Assembly (NCBI GenBank): GCA_039583695.1
Contig: JAVKSL010000026.1
Span: 1-32,290, forward strand
Source of the DNA: JAVKSL01 sp039583695
GTDB lineage: Bacteria > Actinomycetota > Acidimicrobiia > Acidimicrobiales > JAJPHD01
Length of the DNA stretch: 32,290 nucleotides
Direction: 5' to 3'
Numbering within the stretch: the first letter of the stretch is position 1; every line of letters starts with the position of its first letter. The notes under the pieces were generated by a model. It did not search any database. It was not told the origin of the DNA and was given only the letters and a program-made list of their open reading frames with translations. The position numbers and the translations under genes were made by a program. Positions 8,352 through 15,940 of this stretch are shown piece after piece.

Positions 8352-9180
8352 CGCGTTCGCCGCCGGCGTAGACCACGAAGGATCGACCGCGCACGAAGCC
8401 GACGAGCGTCATCTTCGACTCAACAGCCAGATCGACCGCCAGCGAGGACGGGGCGGACACCGCAGCCAGCATCGGGATCCCGGCCATGAGGGCCTTTTGT
8501 ACCAGCTCGAACGAGGTCCGGCCGGACACCATCAGCACGGTTCCACGCAACGGAAGACGCCGTTCGCGCAACCCCCATCCGATCACCTTGTCGACCGCAT
8601 TGTGCCGGCCCACGTCCTCGCGCGATACCAGCAGCTCGTGGGTCGATCCGTCGAACAGGGCGGCCCCGTGGAGACCGCCCGTCTGGCCGAAGACCTCCTG
8701 TGCTGCGCGCAGGCGGTCCGGCAGCGCCACCAGCGTGCCCGCGTCGATTCGCAAGGTGTCCTGGCCGACCTCGTAGGCCGAGCCGGTCACGGTGGCGTCG
8801 ATGCTGGACTTGGCACACAGACCGCAGGAGCTGTTGGTGAGCCGTGATCGTCCCGCCTCGCCCGGCACCTGAACGGACCCGGCCAGGACGATCTCCAAGA
8901 TGTTGTACCGGTCGATCCCGCCGTCGCGGGTCCCACAGCCGGTCCCAGGCCAGTAACGAATCGAGATCAGCTGCTCAGTGTGGGTGACGATCCCCTCGCT
9001 GACCAGAAAGCCAGCTGCCAGGTCGAAGTCGGCACCCGGGGTCCTCATGGTCACCGCCATAGCACGGCCGCCGATCCGCAACTCGAGCGGCTCCTCGGTG
9101 GCCAGCACGTCGGGGCGCCTCACCCCAGCCTGGCCCAGGGTGACCTTGGTAACCAACCGCCGGGCTGTCACCCCCCGCAT
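8326..9180 (-). CDS. fdhD: Formate dehydrogenase accessory sulfurtransferase FdhD
   Basis: A 284-residue cytoplasmic protein. FdhD transfers sulfur from the IscS-type desulfurase to the molybdenum cofactor before its insertion into formate dehydrogenase. The Cys motif SSCGLCAKSSI (Cys119 and Cys122) is the family hallmark; ATEEPLELRIGG, TPGADFDLAAGFLVSEGI, SREDVGRHNAVDKVIG and VSGRTSFELVQKAL are also typical. It lies tail to tail with the YdeP-type oxidoreductase (26-bp overlap), which is presumably its client. Its ATG (9180) follows the HAD stop codon by 2 nt, so the two minus-strand genes form an operon. A GTG nine bases inside, preceded by a G run, is an alternative start. Confidence 0.95.
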   Translation of the reverse strand: MRGVTARRLVTKVTLGQAGVRRPDVLATEEPLELRIGGRAMAVTMRTPGADFDLAAGFLVSEGIVTHTEQLISIRYWPGTGCGTRDGGIDRYNILEIVLAGSVQVPGEAGRSRLTNSSCGLCAKSSIDATVTGSAYEVGQDTLRIDAGTLVALPDRLRAAQEVFGQTGGLHGAALFDGSTHELLVSREDVGRHNAVDKVIGWGLRERRLPLRGTVLMVSGRTSFELVQKALMAGIPMLAAVSAPSSLAVDLAVESKMTLVGFVRGRSFVVYAGGERVIQSVRSG

Positions 9181-9182
9181 CT

Positions 9183-9887
9183 CTACGCCTCGGTTGCGCC
9201 AGTGAGCAGCGCCACCACCGTCTCGGTGTCGGACAGGTCACCCAAGACCACGTCCGCGCCAAGGCCGATCAGCTGCTCGAAGGTGGCCCCGCCGGTGGCT
9301 ACCAGAAGACAGTGCGCGCCGCCTGCGCTTGCCGCCTCGAAGTCGCGAGGGGTGTCCCCCACCACCCACACATCCTCAGGCGTCAGCTCGAGGCCGCGAA
9401 GCCGGGCGACTCGGGCCAGCGCCACCGGAACCAGCGCGCAACGGTCCACGTTGTCGCTGCCGTAGGCGCCGACCTCGAGGTCCAGCCAGCGGTCCAACCC
9501 GAAAGCCGCCAGCTTGACCACGGCGTTGGGGGCGATGTTGCCGGTGAGCACCGAGGAGATGACGTCAGGATGGGCGGCCAGGGCGGCCAGCACCTCGCCG
9601 ACCCCGGGCAGGACTGCGCCGTGCTCGGCGACCAGATGTGCGCTGGCTGCCAGGCACTCCTCCAGGTGGCGCAATACCACCGGAACATCGGCGTCAGCCT
9701 CCATGAGAGCCAGGTACTCCCCCACGATCTGCGGGTCGGTCTTGCCGCCCATGCGCACCGCCCCCACCAGGGGCGTGCCGGCCAGCACCCGGCCAGCCCC
9801 GAGCTCGACGGCCCGGTGGATGGCCGCCGGCCCCACACCTCCCGAAGTGAGGAGGGTCCCGTCGACATCCCACAGCACCAGGCGCAC
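9183..9887 (-). CDS. HAD-superfamily phosphatase
   Basis: A haloacid-dehalogenase-type hydrolase of about 234 residues, with the nucleophile motif LWDVDGTLL at the very N-terminus, the motif II Thr in SSVLTGNIAPNA and the acidic motif IV VVGDTPRDFEAA. The layout matches phosphoglycolate-phosphatase-like members with a helical cap. I place the start at GTG 9887 (VRLVLWDVDGTL), because family members begin here and TAGCCT (9901-9896) lies 8 nt upstream. A longer frame from GTG 9926 would add 13 residues (MQFFKERQVASAG) that look like untranslated leader. It precedes fdhD by 2 nt. The substrate is unknown; a link to formate metabolism would be guesswork. Confidence 0.85.
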   Translation of the reverse strand: MRLVLWDVDGTLLTSGGVGPAAIHRAVELGAGRVLAGTPLVGAVRMGGKTDPQIVGEYLALMEADADVPVVLRHLEECLAASAHLVAEHGAVLPGVGEVLAALAAHPDVISSVLTGNIAPNAVVKLAAFGLDRWLDLEVGAYGSDNVDRCALVPVALARVARLRGLELTPEDVWVVGDTPRDFEAASAGGAHCLLVATGGATFEQLIGLGADVVLGDLSDTETVVALLTGATEA

Positions 9888-9979
9888 TCCCGCTGAGGCT
9901 ACCTGCCGTTCTTTGAAAAATTGCACCCCCCGCTACGGCCCCCGTGCCCACCCACCATCTATTCGCCGCTGAGTTGGCC

Positions 9980-9985
9980 TAACCT
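9980..9985 (+). promoter_or_regulatory. Putative -10 box upstream of the MarP-type protease
   Basis: TAACCT ends 10 nt before the ATG at 9996, which would leave a leader of only a few bases. It supports that ATG rather than the earlier ATG at 9921. Confidence 0.35.
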
Positions 9986-9995
9986 GGTGCTCCTG

Positions 9996-11195
9996 ATGCT
10001 ATCGGTGCTGGGCGTGAACGGCTTTGACTGGATCGACATCGTGATCATCCTGCTGGCTCTGATCGCCGCGGCCCGGGGCCTGCGACTCGGCGCTGCGGTC
10101 CAGCTGCTCTCCTACGGAGGGTTCTGGCTCGGCCTGGTCGCCGGCGCACTGATCGCTCCCAGTTTGGTGAAGGGGATTCACGACGCCGTGACCAAGGCAG
10201 GGGTATCCCTCGCAATCGTGTTCGGAGTGGCGATCATCCTCGGCGCAATCGGTCGGATCGTGGGGACCCGGCTGTGGAGCGGCCTGCGTCACATCCACCT
10301 GGGTAGCATCGACGCGGCTGGCGGAGTCGCGGTGGCCGTGGTGGCGACCCTGCTGGCCTGCTGGTTGGCCGGGACCATCCTGGTGCAGGGGCCCAGCGCG
10401 GTCGTCGCGAGCGGGATCAGCGAGTCGGGGATCCTGCGCGCGATGGACCGGGTACTGCCACCCGCTCCTTCGGTGTTCAGCCACATCGAGGCGTTCGTCA
10501 ACACCTCAGGACTTCCCCAGGTGTTCAACAACATCGCTCCGCCGCCGTCCGGACCGGTCCCGCAGGCCAGTCCCGCGCAAGTCAACGCGGCCGTGGCTGC
10601 CGATTACGGATCAATGGTCAAGATCGACGGCCGAGGCTGTGGCGAGATCATAGAGGGCTCCGGCTTTGTGGTGGCGCCAAACCTGGTGGTGACCAACGCC
10701 CACGTCGTGGCAGGCGTCCCGGACCCGATGGTCATCGGGACCAACGGTGTGTACCACCACGCCGTGGCCATCTATTTCAACCCCAACTTCGACCTGGCAG
10801 TGCTGAAGACCTCCGGCCTGAACGAGCCAGCGCTTCACATCAACACTTCGGACGTCGCGCGCGGCACGACTGGCGCAGTCCTCGGCTACCCCGGTGGTGG
10901 CCCGTTCACCTCCGGCCCCGCGGGGGTCCTATCGGTGCTGAATGCGCAGGGCCCGAACATCTACGGCAGCGGCACCACCACCCGGTTGCTCTACGAGATC
11001 CAGGCGAACGTCCAGCCTGGGAACTCAGGCGGCCCCCTGGTGGAGCCGAACGGCCTGGTCATAGGCGTGGTCTTCTCCAAGTCTGTGTCCTACCCGAACA
11101 TCGGCTACGCCCTGGCGTCTCCCGGCGTCGCCAGCCGGGTGGCCGCCGCCGAAGCCAACCCCACCCCCTCCGGCACCGGTTCCTGCGTCAGCTGA
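9996..11195 (+). CDS. MarP-type membrane serine protease (CvpA domain plus trypsin-like domain)
   Basis: About 399 residues. The N-terminal ~170 residues form a CvpA/colicin-V-production-like membrane domain with four hydrophobic segments, starting DWIDIVIILLALIAAARGL. A chymotrypsin-fold protease follows: His236 in VVTNAHVVAG, Asp266 in NPNFDLAVLK and Ser344 in VQPGNSGGPL. This architecture is that of mycobacterial MarP, a periplasmic protease for acid and oxidative stress. Cysteines in GRGCGEII and in the C-terminal GTGSCVS may form a disulfide, as in MarP. The frame stays open back to ATG 9921, but that extension is proline-rich and overlaps the longer HAD frame; the ATG at 9996 places the first membrane segment normally. 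Convergent with the amidase (8-bp overlap). Confidence 0.9.
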   Translation: MLSVLGVNGFDWIDIVIILLALIAAARGLRLGAAVQLLSYGGFWLGLVAGALIAPSLVKGIHDAVTKAGVSLAIVFGVAIILGAIGRIVGTRLWSGLRHIHLGSIDAAGGVAVAVVATLLACWLAGTILVQGPSAVVASGISESGILRAMDRVLPPAPSVFSHIEAFVNTSGLPQVFNNIAPPPSGPVPQASPAQVNAAVAADYGSMVKIDGRGCGEIIEGSGFVVAPNLVVTNAHVVAGVPDPMVIGTNGVYHHAVAIYFNPNFDLAVLKTSGLNEPALHINTSDVARGTTGAVLGYPGGGPFTSGPAGVLSVLNAQGPNIYGSGTTTRLLYEIQANVQPGNSGGPLVEPNGLVIGVVFSKSVSYPNIGYALASPGVASRVAAAEANPTPSGTGSCVS

Positions 11196-12327
11196 GGCTC
11201 GCGGCCACCGACTCGAGGAGCGAGCCTGTGGCCAGCAGGGCCTCCTCGGAGTTTGCCGGGCCGACGAGCTGGAGGCTCGCCGGCAGGCGTGCAGCCGGGA
11301 CGGGAAGCGCGAGAGCTGGTAGACCAGCCAGATTGACCGGGCCGGTGGTGAAGGTGAACGGAAAGTGCCCGGCGGTCTCGAAGCTCGGCGGGAAGCCGAC
11401 CAGGGTCGGCAGCACCAGGGCATCCACATAAGCGAGCAGCCCGTCCAGCTCGGCGCGCCAACGGCGCTGGTGATCTAGGACCCCAGTCAAGCTGGACCCG
11501 CTCGCTGCCGCTCCCCGTTTGAGCCTGGCGGCCACCGCGGGGTCGAGCTGGTCGAGGTCGCCCAGCAAGTGACGATTGGATCGGGCAGCCTCGGCCTCCA
11601 GCAGGTAGATGCCCGCCCGCCAGGCCGCCTCCCAACCAGGCAGGACCACCTCGGTCACCTCGAAGCCTCCCGCCCGCAGCAAGGCGTCGATGGCCGCCTC
11701 GACTCCTGGGTCCACCCCGGGCGCGGAGGTCGCCGCCCCACTCCCCAGGCGAAGGCGGCCCAGGCGCCGGAAGGACCGCTCTCCAACCACGAAGCCCGGC
11801 TCCAGCCAGCACATCCCGGTGACCAGGCCGCCAACCGACAACGCCATAGGGCCCACGGTATCCAGGCTGGGTGCAAGGGGCCAAACCCCTTCGGTCGAGA
11901 TGCGGCCGTGCGTGGTCTTGAGCCCGGCAGTGCCACAGCAGGCAGACGGGATGCGGATGGAGCCACCCGTGTCTGTCCCGTAGGCCACGTCGGCCTCGCC
12001 GGTGGCGACCGCCACCGCCGAGCCACTCGACGACCCCCCCGGCACCAGGCGCGCATCGAGTGGATTCAGGGGAGTGCCGAACCACGGGTTGACACCATCG
12101 GTTCCGAACGCCAGCTCCACCAGATTGGTCTTTCCGACAATCGTCGCTCCCGCCAGCCTCGCCCCAGCGATGCACGCAGCGTCGCGCGTCGCGACCGCGG
12201 CCATGCTCGCGACCAAGCGGCTTCCCGCCGTGGTGGGCACTCCCGCCACGGCGATCAGGTCCTTGACCGCCAGACGGGGCTGACCCGGCTCGCCCCGCAG
12301 GCGCCGTATGAACACAGTCGTGTGCAT
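11188..12327 (-). CDS. Amidase signature family protein
   Basis: A 379-residue enzyme hydrolysing amide bonds. The Ser-cisSer-Lys triad is visible: Lys22 in LAVKDLIAV, Ser99 in PGGSSSGSAVAVA and the nucleophile Ser123 in YGTDTGGSIRIPSA. It is shorter than most family members (450-500 residues); the N-terminal helical part before the Lys motif is reduced to about 20 residues. The frame is open far upstream on the minus strand, but that stretch lies opposite the DUF2142 gene and has no amidase features, so I use the ATG at 12327, which directly precedes the conserved region. A TAGCTT box lies 10 nt upstream. The substrate is unknown; GatA is unlikely because no gatB or gatC lies nearby. Confidence 0.88.
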   Translation of the reverse strand: MHTTVFIRRLRGEPGQPRLAVKDLIAVAGVPTTAGSRLVASMAAVATRDAACIAGARLAGATIVGKTNLVELAFGTDGVNPWFGTPLNPLDARLVPGGSSSGSAVAVATGEADVAYGTDTGGSIRIPSACCGTAGLKTTHGRISTEGVWPLAPSLDTVGPMALSVGGLVTGMCWLEPGFVVGERSFRRLGRLRLGSGAATSAPGVDPGVEAAIDALLRAGGFEVTEVVLPGWEAAWRAGIYLLEAEAARSNRHLLGDLDQLDPAVAARLKRGAAASGSSLTGVLDHQRRWRAELDGLLAYVDALVLPTLVGFPPSFETAGHFPFTFTTGPVNLAGLPALALPVPAARLPASLQLVGPANSEEALLATGSLLESVAASLS

Positions 12328-12337
12328 CAGGCCAACG

Positions 12338-12347
12338 AAGCTAGCTT
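12338..12347. promoter_or_regulatory. Palindromic AAGCTAGCTT giving overlapping divergent -10 boxes
   Basis: The 10-bp palindrome yields TAGCTT on both strands. The minus copy (12343-12338) ends 10 nt before the amidase ATG; the plus copy (12342-12347) ends 7 nt before TTG 12355 and 13 nt before ATG 12361 of the DUF2142 gene. The two boxes share two bases, so RNA polymerase could use only one at a time. Confidence 0.45.
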
Positions 12348-12360
12348 GAAGCCCTTGACG

Positions 12361-13929
12361 ATGATCGCAGTCCGAGCCCGCCGCTGCCCGGGCGGCGCTT
12401 GGCTGGCGGCCTTCCTCGTCACTTTCGCCCTGGCCGGGCTGTGGGCGCTGGCGAGCCCGGCCTTCAGCGGCCCCGACGAGCCGGCTCAGGTGATACGCAG
12501 CGTCTCGCTGGTGGAGGGGACCATCCTCGGCCGGCCACTGGGCGGGCCGAGGACACAGGTGAACGTCCCGGGCTGGCTCAGCGGCGCCAACGCGGTGCCG
12601 GACTGCATCAAGGGCCAGCCGGACTCCTCGGCCGGGTGCGAGCCAGCCCTGGACGCTGGGGGAGGGACTATCAGCGAGATCACCTACGTGGGGCGCTACC
12701 CACCTGCCTATTACGCCATCGTCGGCTGGCCATCTTTGATCTCCAGCGGGAAGCTGGCTCTTTACCTGATGCGCCTGACCAGCGCAGCGGCGTCGGCCGT
12801 GTTCCTGGCAGGGGCCATCACCTGTGCCCGCCGCTCGCGCCACGCTCGGGGGCTCCTGCTGGGGATTGCCGTGGTGGCCACCCCGGAGGTGTTCTTCCTG
12901 GCCGGGGTGATCAACCCCAGCGGCTTGGAGATCAGCACGGCGATCTGCGTGTGGACCGCGGCCGTGGTCGCCTGTGAAGGGGAGAGGGCCGCGACGTCCG
13001 TCCTGGTCTGGCTGGCCGTGGCCGGCGCTGTGATGGCCAACGTAAGAGCCCTGTCTCCCTTCTGGGTGCTGGTCATCGGGGTGTCGGTGGCGGCCTATGC
13101 GGGGCGTCGGGCTGTCCTGGCCTGCCTTGGCGACAGGAGGGCCCAGATCGCGCTGGCGGTCGTGGTTGGATTTGGCGCCCTGGGTACGGCCTGGACCCTG
13201 GTCACCGGCGCCCTGGCAGTCCTGTCGAGCGGGACTCCGTTCCCCCACGGCGCCGGACTGTGGTTGCGCCTGGGCCTCACGCTGGAGAACTTTGGGCCCG
13301 AGACGCTGCAGATGGTTGGTGTCTTCGGGTGGGTGGATACTTACCTACCCGCAGCCTGCTACGTCGTGTGGCTGGGCCTGGCTGGCGGTCTCACCGTGAC
13401 GGCGCTGGGCCTCTCGCCCCGACGGCGCCGGGTCGCGCTGGCGGGCTTCGCGCTGGGCAGCTTGGCGATCCCGGCCGCCATACTGGTCAGCCAGAGCGGC
13501 ACCGCGGGGATATTTGGCCAGGCCCGGGACTGGATGCCCATGTGGGTGGGCCTACCCGTGCTGGCCGGACACTCCCTCGGCACCGGCAAGTTGAGCCTCC
13601 GACAGCAACGCCTCACCAGCGCCGGTCTCATCGTGTGCCTCGAGGGGGTGCAGGTATTTGCCTGGGCGTGGGCGCTGCGGCGCTACCGCACGGGCTCCGG
13701 CCACGTGGCGCTCGCCAGCCCGGCGGCATGGAGCCCGCCCCTACCAGCGCCCGCCCTGCTGGCAGCCGTTATCATATGCTCTCTGGGACTGGCTCTTGTG
13801 TGCCTTCGGGTGCCGGGCGGACGAACAGCCAGCGGTGGTAAAAGGCATACTTGGCGAACCACAGCGCCCCGTAGGTCCCGAGGAACGCTGCTCCGAGCAC
13901 CGAAGCCCTGGGAATGCCATGAAGGGTAA
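12361..13929 (+). CDS. DUF2142 family polytopic membrane protein
   Basis: A 522-residue membrane protein. Hydrophobic segments begin at WLAAFLVTFALAGLWALASP; the extracytoplasmic part then has the family-typical FSGPDEPAQVIRSVSLVEG and GRYPPAYYAIVGWPSL. About ten further hydrophobic segments follow, with QARDWMPMWVGLPVLAG late in the protein. DUF2142 proteins resemble GT-C glycosyltransferases, and the Asp-Glu in the first loop is compatible with that; no function is proven. TTG 12355, two codons upstream, is an alternative start suited to leaderless initiation. The last ~45 residues (after VCLRVPGGRTA) are basic, non-membrane and antisense to gtrA, giving an unusually long 158-bp tail-to-tail overlap. 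Confidence 0.85.
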   Translation: MIAVRARRCPGGAWLAAFLVTFALAGLWALASPAFSGPDEPAQVIRSVSLVEGTILGRPLGGPRTQVNVPGWLSGANAVPDCIKGQPDSSAGCEPALDAGGGTISEITYVGRYPPAYYAIVGWPSLISSGKLALYLMRLTSAAASAVFLAGAITCARRSRHARGLLLGIAVVATPEVFFLAGVINPSGLEISTAICVWTAAVVACEGERAATSVLVWLAVAGAVMANVRALSPFWVLVIGVSVAAYAGRRAVLACLGDRRAQIALAVVVGFGALGTAWTLVTGALAVLSSGTPFPHGAGLWLRLGLTLENFGPETLQMVGVFGWVDTYLPAACYVVWLGLAGGLTVTALGLSPRRRRVALAGFALGSLAIPAAILVSQSGTAGIFGQARDWMPMWVGLPVLAGHSLGTGKLSLRQQRLTSAGLIVCLEGVQVFAWAWALRRYRTGSGHVALASPAAWSPPLPAPALLAAVIICSLGLALVCLRVPGGRTASGGKRHTWRTTAPRRSRGTLLRAPKPWECHEG

Positions 13930-14332
13930 TGCTCGTGGCCACCACCTTGGTGACCACCGTCGAGCAGACCGTGCTCGTGATCGAGGTGATCCAGTACAGG
14001 CTCACCTGGCGCCCGACGCGGTCCCGCTCCGCCTCAGGCCATATCCAGTACCGGCTGAGCAAGTACGAGGGCACCGTACCGACCAGGTTGGCCAGCAGCG
14101 CCGAGGAGGTGGCGCCGAGGGTTGCGGTGGCGGTCAGGCCGATCAGCATCCCCTCGCTGAACACTGTGGCCACCCCCGACGTGGCGCCGTAACGGATCAG
14201 ACGGCCCCAGCGCTGGCCGGTGACGAACCGTGCGTACGAGCGCCCGAGGATGCCGAGGAACTTGCCCGGGGCGACCTCTTGGCCTGATTCGCTCAGCTCG
14301 GTGATGCTCATGGGTCTGGCCTCGTCGATCAC
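13772..14332 (-). CDS. GtrA-like membrane protein
   Basis: A 186-residue protein with four predicted membrane segments after a ~45-residue cytoplasmic N-terminus. LIRYGATSGVATVFSEGMLIGL, LANLVGTVPSYLLSRYWIW and GTYGALWFAKYAFYHRWLF are typical of GtrA/DPMS-type proteins, which help move polyprenyl-phosphate sugars across the membrane for glycosylation of surface polymers. The GTG start at 14332 overlaps the stop of the preceding DUF4389 gene (GTGA), indicating translational coupling; an ATG seven codons in (14311) is an alternative. It is the last gene of the MoxR-VWA minus-strand run. The 3' end overlaps DUF2142, itself a suspected sugar-polymer protein. Confidence 0.88.
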   Translation of the reverse strand: MIDEARPMSITELSESGQEVAPGKFLGILGRSYARFVTGQRWGRLIRYGATSGVATVFSEGMLIGLTATATLGATSSALLANLVGTVPSYLLSRYWIWPEAERDRVGRQVSLYWITSITSTVCSTVVTKVVATSITLHGIPRASVLGAAFLGTYGALWFAKYAFYHRWLFVRPAPEGTQEPVPESI

Positions 14333-15452
14333 AGTCGCGGAAACGTCGGCTTCAAGGCCGTATCGAGCCGAGTGTAGTCCTCCTGGACCGTATTCGCCAG
14401 TGTCTTCAAGTTGCGCTGGCCCACCTCGGCTTCGAATGCAGCCCGGTCCGGCGCCCCCGCCACGTAGGTGAAACCCTCCCCCGCCAGCTGCACGGCATGC
14501 AGGAGGGCACTCGCCTCGCCTCGCTTGGCCCGCGGGAAGGTGATCGATTCCAGGCTCGAGGCAAAGCCGGAGTAAGCGCTGCCCTCGGCGGCGTACGCCA
14601 GCTCGACGCAGGAAAGGCTCGGATCGTTGGACCGGCAGTTGTCGAGCATGGCCCGCGCCTGTTTGTCAGCGGTGACGAAGTTGTCGTGGGCCAGGCTCAG
14701 CTGCAGCTCCGCTCCTATGGACGAGAAGCCAAAGCTGAGGCCGGCTGATTCGTCCACATACCAGTACGCCACCTCCGAGGCCAGACCGACCACCAATAGG
14801 ACCGAGATGATCACCTTGGCTCCGACACCCAGCGGTGTGGGAACCGCTCGCCCGCCTGAGCCGTTGTCAAGGACCTGGAGCGGCTCGGCGAGCAAGCCGC
14901 TCGGGTATGCGGGGGTAAGGAGGATCAGGTAGGCAAAGACCCGCAGGTAGAACCGCATGATCGAGGCCATTGCCTGGAACAGCTGGGGAGGCATCCGACC
15001 GCCGATCACCAGCATCAACCAGATCAGCACAGAGATGACCTGCAGCCCGCCGCTCACCGATACGCCCACGATGTACGCGGGAATCACCAGTATGAGGCGG
15101 AACGCAACCGCAGCTCGGTTGAGCCGACCCGGAGGTGGCACGCTCACCCGGACCGGATAGTTGAGCGGCACACCCATGTCGAAGGGCGGGTAGGCATCCA
15201 CCAGCAGCCCGACATAGGCATAGACCCGGGCCATCCACCCGAGATAGCCTGCGAGGAACTCTGCGGCCCAGCGCGGCAGTCGCCCCATGAACAGGGCGGC
15301 GACCCAACCGATCAGTGCCACGACCGCAGCGGCGATGCTCAGGAGGTAGATTACGATCAGCTGGGGGATCGCCAGGATGATCCTGAAGGCGACACCCGGT
15401 TGCGCCGCCGCTCGTAGACCACCTCGAAGCCGATCAGACCGGTTCTATGCAC
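14329..15452 (-). CDS. DUF4389 membrane protein with an apparent -1 nt frameshift near its 5' end
   Basis: Two DUF4389 units are visible. The first is FRIILAIPQLIVIYLLSI...RLPRWAAEFLAGYLGWMARVYAYVGLLVDAYPPF; the second begins YPVRVSVPPPGRLNRAAVAFRLILVIPAYIVG and ends FYLRVFAYLILLTPAYPSG. One more membrane segment and a ~130-residue extracytoplasmic tail with two cysteines follow. The main frame has no ATG, GTG or TTG upstream of GTG 15321, which lies inside the first unit, yet homology continues upstream. In the neighbouring frame GTG 15452, 11 nt after the previous gene's stop, reads GLIGFEVVYERRRNRVSP and would join FRIILAIP if one base were added near 15388-15391. So the gene probably starts at 15452 and carries a one-base deletion, real or a sequencing error. 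The function of DUF4389 is unknown. Confidence 0.75.
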
Positions 15453-15463
15453 CCCCAGGTCGG

Positions 15464-15940
15464 TCACTTGGGCCGGGCGCCCTTGGACTGCCTGCCCGGA
15501 GCAGGGCGGGCCGGCTTGGATGCCTTTGCGGGGGCGCCACGAGCGGCGGGAGCCGCCTTGGGAGCCGCCTTGGGAGCCGGGCCGGCCGGAGCGACGGGGT
15601 CGCGGGTGCGCATCGCGCCGGGACGACGATGCGGGCCGCCCTTGCCGCTCATCCGGGTCTGGCGGGATGCCGCCCGGCGTATCTCCCGGCTCATCGACTC
15701 CGGGCCGCCCTTGCCCTGGAGGGCCTGCTCGAGGGTGGGTAGGCGCTGGGCCTCCGGAAGCTGGTCCATCGCCCTTCCCACCTCGCGCAGCTCCGGGGGC
15801 AGGGGCTTTGCCTTGCGCTTGGAGCGCTCCATGAACTTGATGAGCCGCTTGGCGTAGGTGCGCCTGATCAGGCCCACGCGCATGAGGCGGCGAAACATGG
15901 CTGCCCGGGCACCCCCGGGTTGGTCGCTCTTAGAGCTCAT
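15464..15940 (-). CDS. Small basic protein with an Ala/Pro/Lys-rich tail, function unknown
   Basis: A 158-residue protein without a family I recognise. Residues ~15-50 are strongly basic (MFRRLMRVGLIRRTYAKRL, then KFMERSKRKAKPLPPE) and probably helical. Residues ~52-85 are mixed, and the C-terminal half is low complexity with repeated PKAAPKAAPAA and ending in KGARPK, similar in composition to histone H1-like bacterial tails. No membrane segment. Its ATG overlaps the VWA gene's stop region by 11 nt, and the DUF4389 gene follows 11 nt after its stop, so it sits firmly inside the operon. The tail may bind nucleic acid or another polyanion; that is inference from composition. Confidence 0.75.
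   Translation of the reverse strand: MSSKSDQPGGARAAMFRRLMRVGLIRRTYAKRLIKFMERSKRKAKPLPPELREVGRAMDQLPEAQRLPTLEQALQGKGGPESMSREIRRAASRQTRMSGKGGPHRRPGAMRTRDPVAPAGPAPKAAPKAAPAARGAPAKASKPARPAPGRQSKGARPK

Noticed and set aside
11569..12360. Plus-strand reading frame continuous with the DUF2142 gene, ~260 codons upstream
   Set aside because: It lies opposite the amidase gene, shows no recognisable features, and the membrane protein begins naturally at 12361 after the divergent promoter. It is an antisense shadow of GC-rich codons.
12328..13248. Minus-strand extension of the amidase to 686 residues
   Set aside because: The extension is antisense to the DUF2142 membrane protein and contains no amidase motif; the family begins at MHTTVFIRRLRGEPGQPRLAVKD.
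13931..14290. tRNA or small RNA in the gtrA/DUF4389 region
   Set aside because: No cloverleaf or conserved tRNA boxes found; the region is fully coding on the minus strand.
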